This document shows positions 9,270 to 17,251 of a stretch of 64,000 bases of DNA, piece by piece. Made by a program: the position numbers and the translations under genes. Every line of letters starts with the position of its first letter. The first letter of the stretch is position 1. The notes under the pieces are model-generated. The model saw nothing but the letters and a program-made list of their open reading frames with translations, was not told where the DNA came from and made no database searches. This DNA comes from JAOZMY01 sp964577975 (GTDB lineage Bacteria; Desulfobacterota; S145-22): assembly GCA_964577975.1 (NCBI GenBank), contig CAZOBB010000068.1, positions 4,097-68,096 on the forward strand. Reading direction: 5' to 3'.

Positions 9270-10610
9270 TCATTTCTTAAGGTTTTCCAAATGCGGGGAC
9301 CATGACGGCATTGTGTTTTTCCCCCTCCCCCGCGTTAGCCTTCGCTTGAAATTCCCATCAAAGTTCATGATATAGATGTCAACTCCCTGACGTGTGGCTT
9401 GGCTGTAAGCGATGTACCTCCCATCTGGTGACCATGTCGGCGATTGATTATTGCCTACGAACGTTAGCACATGAATCGCGTTTCCGTCAAGAGAAATTGT
9501 ACAGATTTGAAATTTGCCGTCAAGGATTCCGCTATAGGCGATTTTATCGCCTCTTGGAGACCAGGCGGGAGAAACGTTGTAAGAGCCGCGGAAGGTAAGT
9601 CGTTTCACGTTTGTTCCATCGACGTTCATAGTGTATATCTGGGGATGTCCCGTTCTATTGGAAACAAAAGCGATTTTCTTGCCATCGGGAGACCATGAAG
9701 CGGAGAGATTGTCTCCCCATCCTTTCGTGAGTTGTTTGACTTTTCTTCCCCTTCTGTCAAGAAGGAAGATTTCGGATCCGGAGGGGGTTCGCATGGTAAC
9801 GGCGAGATACCGACCATCCGGCGACCATGCAGGCGCGGTATTAAGACCGGTGCGATGGGAGAAAAGAGAGATTTTTCCCCGTATGAAGTCAATGATGTAG
9901 AGGTCGGGGTTTCTCCTCAAATAACACGTGAAAGCGATTTTCGTTCCATCGGGAGACCATCGTGGAGATAGATTGATGGAGCCGTTGTGCGTGACTCTTT
10001 TGAGATTTCGTCCATCGAAGTCAATGGTGTAGACTTCTTTGTTGCCGGGAAGTGTGGAAATGAAAGCGATTTTTGTATCGAAAAGGCCGTCGCTACCTGT
10101 AATATGGTAAATGATTTTGTTTTCAAAGGCGTGATAAACCCTGTCTAATGCCTTGATGGAACCCTTAATTCGGGCCCCTGCTATTTCCTTTGAAAGGGCA
10201 ACGTCATAGAGATGATATTCGATGGAAAGGGAGTTTTGGACAATTCCCACTGTAGTTGCAAGGACAAATTCGGCTCCTAGGTTTTTGTATTTTTTTAAGT
10301 CAATATGGTTATGGTAGAGATAGGCTGCTGTTACGGGTGACGGAATCTCTTTCCCGGAAATGACGTTGAAAAAACCGGTGATCCATAAGTCGCGAGTAAT
10401 CCTTTTTTCGAAAAGAAACGGTGTTATTTTCTTTGGGACGAAATTGTCGTGCCACCGGGGAGGTAGAATGGCGATGTTGATCTTTCGGATATTCGGGGAA
10501 AAGATGTCAAGGTAAACTTTCGCCTCGGAGATAGAGGAGACGGCTAATACGGCAAAGAAAACGAAGAGAGGCAGGATAAAATTCCGTATGATTTTGTTTT
10601 TTCTGTTTAT
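9270..10610 (-). CDS. tolB: Tol-Pal translocation protein TolB, probable ATA start
   Basis: Periplasmic beta-propeller protein of the Tol-Pal envelope system. It has an N-terminal alpha/beta domain (INIAILPPRWHD) followed by repeated propeller blades of the form W-S-P-D-G-x-x-I-A (PRWSPDGTKIAFT, PAWSPDGRYLAVT, ASWSPDGKKIAFV). The signal peptide INRKNKIIRNFILPLFVF...SEA fits a type I cleavage after SEA. The start is placed at ATA 10608-10610, seven bases after a full GGAGGTGA-like Shine-Dalgarno. No in-frame ATG, GTG or TTG exists between the predicted transcription start and the mature protein. The upstream in-frame ATG at 10646 lacks a Shine-Dalgarno and lies between the -35 and -10 of the likely promoter. 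If that promoter is wrong the alternative start is 10646. The gene heads tolB-pal-cpoB. Confidence 0.92.
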   Translation of the reverse strand: MNRKNKIIRNFILPLFVFFAVLAVSSISEAKVYLDIFSPNIRKINIAILPPRWHDNFVPKKITPFLFEKRITRDLWITGFFNVISGKEIPSPVTAAYLYHNHIDLKKYKNLGAEFVLATTVGIVQNSLSIEYHLYDVALSKEIAGARIKGSIKALDRVYHAFENKIIYHITGSDGLFDTKIAFISTLPGNKEVYTIDFDGRNLKRVTHNGSINLSPRWSPDGTKIAFTCYLRRNPDLYIIDFIRGKISLFSHRTGLNTAPAWSPDGRYLAVTMRTPSGSEIFLLDRRGRKVKQLTKGWGDNLSASWSPDGKKIAFVSNRTGHPQIYTMNVDGTNVKRLTFRGSYNVSPAWSPRGDKIAYSGILDGKFQICTISLDGNAIHVLTFVGNNQSPTWSPDGRYIAYSQATRQGVDIYIMNFDGNFKRRLTRGRGKNTMPSWSPHLENLKK

Positions 10611-10635
10611 TTTTTCACCTCCAGGAGTTTTGGCT

Positions 10636-10665
10636 AATATACACATAGCGAGGGGAAGTTGTCAA
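10636..10665 (-). promoter_or_regulatory. Sigma-70-type promoter of tolB-pal-cpoB
   Basis: On the minus strand TTGACA (10660-10665) is followed after 18 bases by TATATT (10636-10641). Expected transcription start is near 10629, just before the tolB Shine-Dalgarno. Only the -10 differs from consensus, by one base. Confidence 0.75.
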
Positions 10666-10682
10666 TTGTTGTTTGTGGGAGC

Positions 10683-10710
10683 TTGCTTTTTTTCCGGTAA
10701 ATTTTATAAT
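10683..10710 (+). promoter_or_regulatory. Promoter of response regulator/kinase pair
   Basis: TTGCTT (10683-10688), 16 bases, then consensus TATAAT (10705-10710). The ATG at 10718 begins eight bases after the -10, so the transcript would start at or next to the start codon. It is divergent from the tolB promoter. Confidence 0.6.
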
Positions 10711-10717
10711 GGATCCT

Positions 10718-11389
10718 ATGAGAATCCTTGTGGTGGAAGACGAGAAGAAGGTTGCCTCTTTTATTGCCAAAGGTCTGACGGAAGAAAGTTACGCCGTGGA
10801 TGTGGCTTACGACGGGGAGGAAGGGGCTTTCATGGCATTGGAGAATGATTATGATCTCATGGTCCTCGACCTAATGCTCCCAAAACTTAGTGGAATGGAG
10901 GTATTGAGAAGGGTGAGGGAGGCCGGAAAAGCCTTTCCTGTACTCATATTGACTGCAAGAGATTCTGTTGAAGATATTGTGGCAGGATTTGAGGGAGGGA
11001 GTGACGATTATCTGACGAAGCCCTTTGCTTTTGCGGAATTATTGGCCCGTATCAAGGCATTGCTGCGAAGGACACAAGAACAAAAGGTTCCCATTTTGAA
11101 GGTGGGTGACTTAACGTTAAATCCATTAACGCGTGAAGTCAAAAGGGGAGAGAAAGAGATAGAGTTGACTAGCAAGGAGTATGCGTTGCTGGAGTATTTT
11201 ATGCGGAATGTGAATCGGGTTCTGACAAGGACGTTGATTTCTGAGCATGTTTGGAATTATGAATTTGATCCTCTAACCAATGTCGTTGATGTCTATGTGA
11301 ATTATTTGCGAAAAAAGATCGACCAAGGAAATAGCGTGAAGTTGATCCACACGGTTCGAGGTGTCGGATATATGATGAAAGAGGGGTAG
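10718..11389 (+). CDS. OmpR/PhoB-family response regulator
   Basis: DNA-binding response regulator of 223 residues. The receiver domain (about 1-118) has acidic residues in VVEDE, the phosphoacceptor Asp51 in VLDLMLP, and the conserved Lys in YLTKPFAF. The winged-helix output domain follows (about 130-220), with ELTSKEYALLEYFM and the typical ending LIHTVRGVGYMM. ATG 10718 is preferred: the in-frame ATG at 10709 overlaps the TATAAT box. Neither has a Shine-Dalgarno. The TAG stop is directly followed by the ATG of the histidine kinase, so the pair is co-expressed. The domain pattern resembles CusR/CopR-like regulators, but the signal cannot be read from the sequence. Confidence 0.92.
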   Translation: MRILVVEDEKKVASFIAKGLTEESYAVDVAYDGEEGAFMALENDYDLMVLDLMLPKLSGMEVLRRVREAGKAFPVLILTARDSVEDIVAGFEGGSDDYLTKPFAFAELLARIKALLRRTQEQKVPILKVGDLTLNPLTREVKRGEKEIELTSKEYALLEYFMRNVNRVLTRTLISEHVWNYEFDPLTNVVDVYVNYLRKKIDQGNSVKLIHTVRGVGYMMKEG

Positions 11390-12805
11390 ATGAAGTTCTT
11401 TCAATCCGTTCGCGCCCGTCTAACCTTGTGGTACATTGTTATTCTGGGGTGTACACTCGTTCTTTTTAGCGCCATCGTTTACTATCAGATGTCGCGAAGC
11501 CTCTATAAAAGTGTGGATCATAAAATTTTGACTATCTCGGAAATTATTGCCTCTTCCATCGCCCCGAACAGCCGGAGTGTTTTCTCAGACATTGAAAAGA
11601 AATTGGCCAAACAGGTAGGGCGTCAGCCTTCTGCCAAGTTCATTCAACTCCTTGACCGGTCGGGAAATATCGGGAGTAAGTCCCTCAACCTGAGGAACAG
11701 GCGTTTGCCGGTTAGCTTCGAGGCTCTCAAGAATGCCTCCAATGGGATTATTACCTATGAAACGAAAGAGGTGTTTGGAGAGCCCTTAAGGATTATCACG
11801 TATCCCGTTAAACAAAAGGGAACCGATGTGCGAAGCATCATCCAAGTGGCAACTTCCCTTTCCGAGGTCAGGGATACGTTGAAAAAGCTTGTGTTGATTC
11901 TCGTTTCCGTGGTTCCATTGGCGTTGATAATAGCGAGTATCGGTGGGACGTTTTTGGCAAACAAGGTTTTGAAACCCATTGATGAGATTAACCGAATAAC
12001 GAAAGAGATCACCTCCAAGAACCTGGGGCTTCGAGTTCCTCAGCCCTCCACCCATGATGAATTGGGACAACTGGTGGAGACAATCAATGGCATGATTGAG
12101 CGCCTGGAGAATTCATTCAAGCAGATCCAGCAGTTTACGGCGGATGCCTCACATGAGCTGAAAACGCCGTTAACGATTCTCAAGGGAGAGGCGGAACTGG
12201 CATTGAGAAAGGAGCGGAAACCGGAAGAGTATCGCCAGTATTTGGAGAGTAGCTTGGAAGAGATTAATCGCCTCAGTCGACTGGTGCAGGATTTGCTCAT
12301 TTTGTCGAAGGCGGATATGGGACGGCTGACCTTGCATCGAGAGCCGGTGGACTTGGTTGCCTTGGCCGATTCCTGTTGTGATCAGTGTAAGTTCCTGGGA
12401 GAAGAGAAAGAAATTCAAATTGTCTTCCGAAAATCTCCGAATGTGTGGGTGGTTGGAGATCGGTACCGTCTGAAACAAATGTTTTACAATCTGATTGAGA
12501 ATGCGATCAAATACTCGAACGTGGGGAAACGGGTGGAGATAGAGGTTAAAAGAAACGGATCGTACGCAAGGGTTTCAGTTAGGGACGAAGGTGTTGGGAT
12601 CGCGGAGGGGGATCTTCCTTTCATCTTCGACCGGTTTTACCGGGTGGACAAGTCGCGATCCAGGGAAGCGGGGGGGACCGGTTTAGGACTTTCCATTTGC
12701 AAATGGATTGCAGAAGCTCATGGGGGGAGGATTACTGTAGAAAGTGTCGTGGATCAGGGAAGTTGTTTTACCGTTTGGCTTCCCCTTCACCAGGGGAAAT
12801 TCTGA
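11390..12805 (+). CDS. Membrane sensor histidine kinase (HAMP-HisKA-HATPase)
   Basis: Partner kinase of the preceding response regulator, 471 residues. Membrane segments lie at about residues 13-33 and 167-190 and enclose a periplasmic sensor region of some 130 residues with no recognisable domain. A HAMP linker follows (NKVLKPIDEINRITKEI), then the HisKA dimerisation helix with the phosphorylated His in DASHELKTPLT. The HATPase_c domain shows an N box NLIENAIKYSN, G1 DEGVGI, F box FDRFYRVD and G2 GGTGLGLSI. The architecture is that of CusS/BaeS-like kinases. The stimulus is unknown. The start abuts the regulator's stop codon. Confidence 0.93.
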   Translation: MKFFQSVRARLTLWYIVILGCTLVLFSAIVYYQMSRSLYKSVDHKILTISEIIASSIAPNSRSVFSDIEKKLAKQVGRQPSAKFIQLLDRSGNIGSKSLNLRNRRLPVSFEALKNASNGIITYETKEVFGEPLRIITYPVKQKGTDVRSIIQVATSLSEVRDTLKKLVLILVSVVPLALIIASIGGTFLANKVLKPIDEINRITKEITSKNLGLRVPQPSTHDELGQLVETINGMIERLENSFKQIQQFTADASHELKTPLTILKGEAELALRKERKPEEYRQYLESSLEEINRLSRLVQDLLILSKADMGRLTLHREPVDLVALADSCCDQCKFLGEEKEIQIVFRKSPNVWVVGDRYRLKQMFYNLIENAIKYSNVGKRVEIEVKRNGSYARVSVRDEGVGIAEGDLPFIFDRFYRVDKSRSREAGGTGLGLSICKWIAEAHGGRITVESVVDQGSCFTVWLPLHQGKF

Positions 12806-12899
12806 TACCTTTACAGATAATATTAAATAATTCTAATCTTTTTTTAATCGTCTTCTAATTTTCTTTTGCTACACTTTTGGTAAAAGGAGAGGAAAAGAA

Positions 12900-13109
12900 G
12901 TGTATTATAAGGTGATCTTAGAGACAGGTCATGTGGGAGCCGGGAAAAGCCTGGAGAGGGTTGCCTATTGCCGGGGGGGGGACATTCTGTCTGTCTTTGA
13001 GAAGGCGCATCGTTTCCCTCGTGTAAAGAAAAAGGCGCGGCGTCGCGGAATTATTTTGATTCAGCAGATCTCACGGTTGGAATACGAAAAGGGTCACTAT
13101 AGGACGTAA
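12900..13109 (+). CDS. Small conserved-looking basic protein, function unknown
   Basis: A 69-residue protein that begins MYYKVILETGHVGAGKS and ends with a basic half (FPRVKKKARRRGI, ISRLEYEKGHY). The GTG start has AGGAGAGG placed seven bases upstream. GHVGAGKS resembles a P-loop but the protein is too short and lacks the rest of an NTPase, so I do not call it one. I recall similar short proteins of unknown role in deltaproteobacterial genomes, but this was not checked. It lies 95 bases after the kinase gene with an AT-rich spacer, and could be a distal part of that operon or a separate unit. Confidence 0.6.
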   Translation: MYYKVILETGHVGAGKSLERVAYCRGGDILSVFEKAHRFPRVKKKARRRGIILIQQISRLEYEKGHYRT

Positions 13110-13229
13110 GATTCATATCTTTTTGTCAATATTTCTGTTATAAAGTTTGGGATTGTTAAAGAGAAGAGAACCCTTGAGGTGAGACGAAAGGGTTTTCTGT
13201 CTTTATGGAATGGGGAAAGGAGGGAAAAA

Positions 13230-15341
13230 GTGCGAAGTAACCGATGGTCTGCAGGAGAACTGAAACAGTACCTTGATCGTTATGCGTCTCAATGGGGAGA
13301 GGCGTTGGCGATTAGGGTTTATACATCTCAATTGCTGGGAAGGGACAAAGAGCTCGTTCTTCATGGAGGGGGCAATACGTCGGTAAAGGCGCCTTTTACA
13401 ACCTTGTTGCAGGAAGAGGTACCAGCGGTCTATGTCAAAGGCTCGGGATGGGACATGGCGACGACGGGACCTGAAGGATTTGTGCCTTTGGATATGAAAG
13501 CGCTGAAAAAGTTGAGGAAGCTTGCCGCAATAGAAGACAGAGTAATGTTTGAGCAGTTTCGTCTCTCCATGTTGCGGATCCTTTCTTTCCATCCATCCAT
13601 CGAGGCCTTGGCCCATGCTTGGTTACCGTATAAATATGTGGATCATACCCATGCCAATGCGATCTTGGCACTTACGAATCAGGAAAACGGGGAGGAGAGA
13701 GTGCGGGAGGCGCTTGGGGAAGATGTCGTTATACGTCCGTATCTTCATCCCGGTTTTCACCTGAGCAAGGATCTTGCCGAAGTGGTTGAGAAGGTGCCGG
13801 ATTGCAAGGGGGTTGTTCTGTTGCACCATGGCCTTTTTACCTTTCATGACGATGCCCGCGTGTCGTACGAGACGCATATCGAGTTGGTGAATCGCGCTGA
13901 GGCCTACCTGAGAACAAAGGCTTCCAAAACATTTTTCGATGTTCGGATAGAAAAAAAGGTGTCCCCTTTCTTTCCCCAGTTTGTTCCTATTATTCGAGGG
14001 CTTCTTGCGGAAAAGAGAGAGAATCCAGACCATCCTTACGCCCCCGTGATCCTTCGGACACTGGTGGAAGAAGAGGTTGGAAACATCGTTACGCATCCCC
14101 AGTTGGAAAAGATCGTGGAAGGACCAGTCTTGACGGCGGATTTTCTTATCCGTACCAAACCGTGGTTGGCATGGGTTAAGAATCCTCGGGTGGATGACAT
14201 GGATGCGCTGCGCCGGCAACTTACCGAAGCGGTGGATGCGTTTTCGGAAAAATATGTGGCCTATTACCAGAGAGGGAGGGAAAGAACGGGGAGAAAACTT
14301 CCGATGTTTAATCCCAAACCTCGGATCCTTGTGATTCAAGGAGTGGGGGTTTTCTGTTCCGGAGATACGTTGAAAGAGGCAATGATAACGGCCGATTTGG
14401 CGTTGGCTACCTTAAGGGTAAAACGTGACATTGCGGCGATGGGTGGGGTGTACAAAGGGATTGAAGAAGCAAGGTTGTTTGAGATGGAATATTGGGAGCC
14501 CCAAATCGCGAAGCTTTCTGCGGGGAATAGAGGAGTGTTAGAGGGAAAGGTGGCTGTGATTACGGGGGCCGCGGGTGCGATTGGTTCAGCGATTTGTAGA
14601 CGGCTTTTGGAAGAGGGGTGTGTCGTCGTGGGGACGGATTTGGAAGGGGATCCGTTGAGGGGTTTGGCGGAGGAATTGGAAGGAAGATTTGGGAAGAATT
14701 TCTTTGCGTTGCCGATGGACGTGACGGATGAGGCGTCGGTTCGGCAGGCCTTCGATACGATTCTCCTTCAGTTTGGAGGAGTGGACATTCTCGTGCCCAA
14801 TGCGGGGGTGGCGTTTGTGAAACCGCTGGACGAGCTTGAGCTGGAGGATTTTCGAAGGGTTCACCGCGTAAACGTGGAAGGAACCCTCCTTTTCTTGAAA
14901 TGGGGAGGGCGGATCCTGAAGAGCCAGGGGACAGGAGGGGATATTATCTTTATCTCCACTAAGAATGTGCCCGCCCCTGGAGCGAGTTTTGGTGCGTATA
15001 GCGCGACGAAGGCCGCCGCACACCAGTTGGCGAGGGTAGCGAGTTTGGAGTTGGCTCCCTATGGAATTCGAGTGAATAATTTGGCCCCGGATGCCGTCTT
15101 TAGGGGAGAGGAAGGTAGAAAATCGGGTTTGTGGGAGGTTTGTGGACCTGAAAGGATGAAGAGTCGAGGGCTCGACGAAAAAGGGTTGGAGGAATATTAT
15201 CGCAACAGGAACCTTCTCAAGATTCAGGTTAGAGCGGAGCATGTGGCGAATGGGGTGGTCTTTTTCGCCTCACGCCAGACCCCTACGACGGGGGCGACCC
15301 TCCCGGTGGACGGGGGATTGCCGGAAGCGACACCTCGATAG
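13230..15341 (+). CDS. Bifunctional class II aldolase / short-chain dehydrogenase
   Basis: A two-domain fusion of 703 residues. The N-terminal half is a class II (zinc) aldolase of the rhamnulose/fuculose-phosphate type: GGGNTSVKA and GSGWDMAT for substrate phosphate, and VDHTHANAI and LLHHGLFTF with metal-binding histidines. The C-terminal half is an NAD(P)-dependent SDR with AVITGAAGAIGSAICRRL (cofactor loop), NAG, and the catalytic pair in YSATKAA. The GTG at 13230 is chosen because AAGGAGG sits six bases upstream; the open frame extends 51 bases further without one. In this family the two activities act in series on a deoxy-sugar or related sugar phosphate. No kinase or isomerase gene is adjacent, so the substrate is unknown. 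It is flanked by unrelated genes. Confidence 0.88.
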   Translation: MRSNRWSAGELKQYLDRYASQWGEALAIRVYTSQLLGRDKELVLHGGGNTSVKAPFTTLLQEEVPAVYVKGSGWDMATTGPEGFVPLDMKALKKLRKLAAIEDRVMFEQFRLSMLRILSFHPSIEALAHAWLPYKYVDHTHANAILALTNQENGEERVREALGEDVVIRPYLHPGFHLSKDLAEVVEKVPDCKGVVLLHHGLFTFHDDARVSYETHIELVNRAEAYLRTKASKTFFDVRIEKKVSPFFPQFVPIIRGLLAEKRENPDHPYAPVILRTLVEEEVGNIVTHPQLEKIVEGPVLTADFLIRTKPWLAWVKNPRVDDMDALRRQLTEAVDAFSEKYVAYYQRGRERTGRKLPMFNPKPRILVIQGVGVFCSGDTLKEAMITADLALATLRVKRDIAAMGGVYKGIEEARLFEMEYWEPQIAKLSAGNRGVLEGKVAVITGAAGAIGSAICRRLLEEGCVVVGTDLEGDPLRGLAEELEGRFGKNFFALPMDVTDEASVRQAFDTILLQFGGVDILVPNAGVAFVKPLDELELEDFRRVHRVNVEGTLLFLKWGGRILKSQGTGGDIIFISTKNVPAPGASFGAYSATKAAAHQLARVASLELAPYGIRVNNLAPDAVFRGEEGRKSGLWEVCGPERMKSRGLDEKGLEEYYRNRNLLKIQVRAEHVANGVVFFASRQTPTTGATLPVDGGLPEATPR

Positions 15342-15411
15342 GGGGGGACAACTTGAATTTTGGGGTGGAGTGTGGCATTTTATGATGCACTAGATTGAGA
15401 AGGAGGCGTTC

Positions 15412-15861
15412 ATGGAAGTAATATTGATGGAGGATATACCGGAACTGGGAAAGATTGGGGATGTGGTTAAGGTAAAGGATGGGTACGGAAGAAACTACCT
15501 CATTCCGGCAAAAAAGGCCATTAGGGCGACGACACGGAACCTGAAGAGATTGCAGCATGAAAAACAGCTTGCGCAGCACCGAATCCAAAAGGCCCACCAA
15601 AACGCCGAGGCCTTGAAAGAGAAAATTTCAAACCTCGTGTGCGTTATCAAAAAGGCGGCAGGGGATACGGGAAAACTGTTTGGATCTGTTACGAGCATGG
15701 AAATCGAAGCCTATTTGAAGGAACATGGGGTGCCGGTGGATAAAAAGCAGATTCATCTGGAAGAACCCATCAAATCGGTTGGGTCTTTTGAAGTGCCCAT
15801 TCGTTTGATGGAAGGTGTTACGGCAACCTTGAAGTTGGAGGTTGAGGCGGAGGAGAAATGA
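15412..15861 (+). CDS. rplI: 50S ribosomal protein bL9
   Basis: Large-subunit protein L9, 149 residues, the usual length. It has the N-terminal signature MEDIPELGKIGDVVKVKDGYGRNYL-type motif (read in two parts: MEDIPELGKIGD and GYGRNYLIPAKKA), a long connecting helix rich in Lys/Gln, and a C-terminal domain (LFGSVTSMEIEAYL, LMEGVTATLKLEV). AAGGAGG precedes the ATG. Its stop overlaps the dnaB start in ATGA, so the two genes are translationally coupled, as in many bacteria. Confidence 0.97.
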   Translation: MEVILMEDIPELGKIGDVVKVKDGYGRNYLIPAKKAIRATTRNLKRLQHEKQLAQHRIQKAHQNAEALKEKISNLVCVIKKAAGDTGKLFGSVTSMEIEAYLKEHGVPVDKKQIHLEEPIKSVGSFEVPIRLMEGVTATLKLEVEAEEK

Positions 15862-17228
15862 GCCTTCCCTTGTCAAAACCCTCTGCGGAACGGATTCCTC
15901 CCCATAATGTAGAGGCGGAACAGGCCATTTTGGGAGGAATTTTACTTGACCCGGATGCTTTGGGAAGGGTGTTGGAGCTTGTGGAACCGGAGGATTTTTA
16001 TCACGAGGCCCACCAAGCCATCTATCAGCAGATGCTGAACCTCTTCGAGCGGGGTGAGCCAATAGACCTTATCACTTTGACGGAAAGCCTTCAAACGCGC
16101 CAACTTTTGGAACGGTGTGGAGGAGCTCCTTATATCGCGGGGCTTACGGATATTGTTGTCACATCTGCGAATATCACGCATTACGCGCGGATCGTTAAGG
16201 AAAAAGCGACGTTGCGGAAATTGATGCAGGTGACGAGTGATATCTTTTCGCGGTGTTTTGAATTGGATATGGAGGTCGATGCCTTCTTGGATGAGGTGGA
16301 AAAAAAGATATTTAGTATCGCGGAAAATAAGATCCATCCCGATTATTACCCCATCAAGGAGGTTGTGAAAGAGAGCTTTGAGCAGATCGAGCGTCTGACG
16401 CAGGCGAAGGAGTTTATCACCGGCGTCCCAACGGGTTTCGATGACTTGGATAGATACACGGCAGGGTTTCAACCATCGGATCTGATTATCGTAGCGGGAC
16501 GTCCTGGGATGGGGAAAACAGCCTTTGCCTTGAATGTGGCCCAACACTGTGCGACGCAGCACGGGATTGGGGTGGGAATCTTTTCTCTCGAGATGTCGAA
16601 GAATCAGCTAGTCACTCGCATGCTGTGTTCCGAGGCCCAGGTGGATTCCCAAAGGTTGCGACGCGGGTATATCGAATTGGCGGAAATGCAGCGTCTCATC
16701 CAGGCCGCGGGGAAGCTGGCGGAGGCACCGATTTTGATAGACGAGACGGCTTCCACCGTTTTGGAGATTCGGGCCACCGCCAGGAGGATGATGGCAGAAG
16801 GGAATATCGGTCTTCTCATCATCGATTATCTTCAATTGATGAGGGGGCGTGCCGGAGCGGAACGGCGGGAACAGGAGATCTCGGAGATTTCAAGGTCCCT
16901 GAAACTTTTGGCAAAGGAACTTAATATTCCTATCATTGCCATTTCCCAGTTGAATCGAAGGGTGGAAGACAGAAAAGGTAAACGTCCTGAATTGGCAGAT
17001 CTCCGAGAGTCGGGGGCGATAGAACAGGATGCGGACCTGATATTGTTTATCTTTCGGGAAGAGGTGTACAAGCAGGACGAGGCGAGCCCCAACAAAGGAG
17101 AGGCGGAAGTTATTATTGGCAAACAGAGGAATGGCCCGACAGGGGTTGTGAAGTTGGCTTTCTTGAGCCAGTATACCACCTTTCGAAATTTGGCGGTTAG
17201 ACGGGAAGAGGAATCGATCATGCAATAA
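15858..17228 (+). CDS. dnaB: Replicative DNA helicase DnaB
   Basis: Hexameric replicative helicase, 456 residues. The N-terminal domain begins IPPHNVEAEQAILGGILLD. The RecA-like domain carries Walker A GRPGMGKTAF, the H1a/H2-like block IFSLEMSKNQLVTRML, Walker B LLIIDYLQLM, and H4 DLRESGAIEQDADLILF. There is no intein. It is coupled to rplI through an ATGA overlap, and is followed after 23 bases by a lipoprotein gene with its own Shine-Dalgarno. Confidence 0.98.
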   Translation: MSLPLSKPSAERIPPHNVEAEQAILGGILLDPDALGRVLELVEPEDFYHEAHQAIYQQMLNLFERGEPIDLITLTESLQTRQLLERCGGAPYIAGLTDIVVTSANITHYARIVKEKATLRKLMQVTSDIFSRCFELDMEVDAFLDEVEKKIFSIAENKIHPDYYPIKEVVKESFEQIERLTQAKEFITGVPTGFDDLDRYTAGFQPSDLIIVAGRPGMGKTAFALNVAQHCATQHGIGVGIFSLEMSKNQLVTRMLCSEAQVDSQRLRRGYIELAEMQRLIQAAGKLAEAPILIDETASTVLEIRATARRMMAEGNIGLLIIDYLQLMRGRAGAERREQEISEISRSLKLLAKELNIPIIAISQLNRRVEDRKGKRPELADLRESGAIEQDADLILFIFREEVYKQDEASPNKGEAEVIIGKQRNGPTGVVKLAFLSQYTTFRNLAVRREEESIMQ

Positions 17229-17251
17229 ATAACGCATAGGGAGGTTGGGTT

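Noticed and set aside
12910..12975. GHVGAGKS read as a true Walker A ATPase
   Set aside because: The protein is only 69 residues and lacks Walker B or any other NTPase element.
15353..15386. TTGAAT ... TATGAT as a promoter for rplI
   Set aside because: The spacing is 22 bases, too long for a sigma-70 promoter; transcription may come from further upstream.
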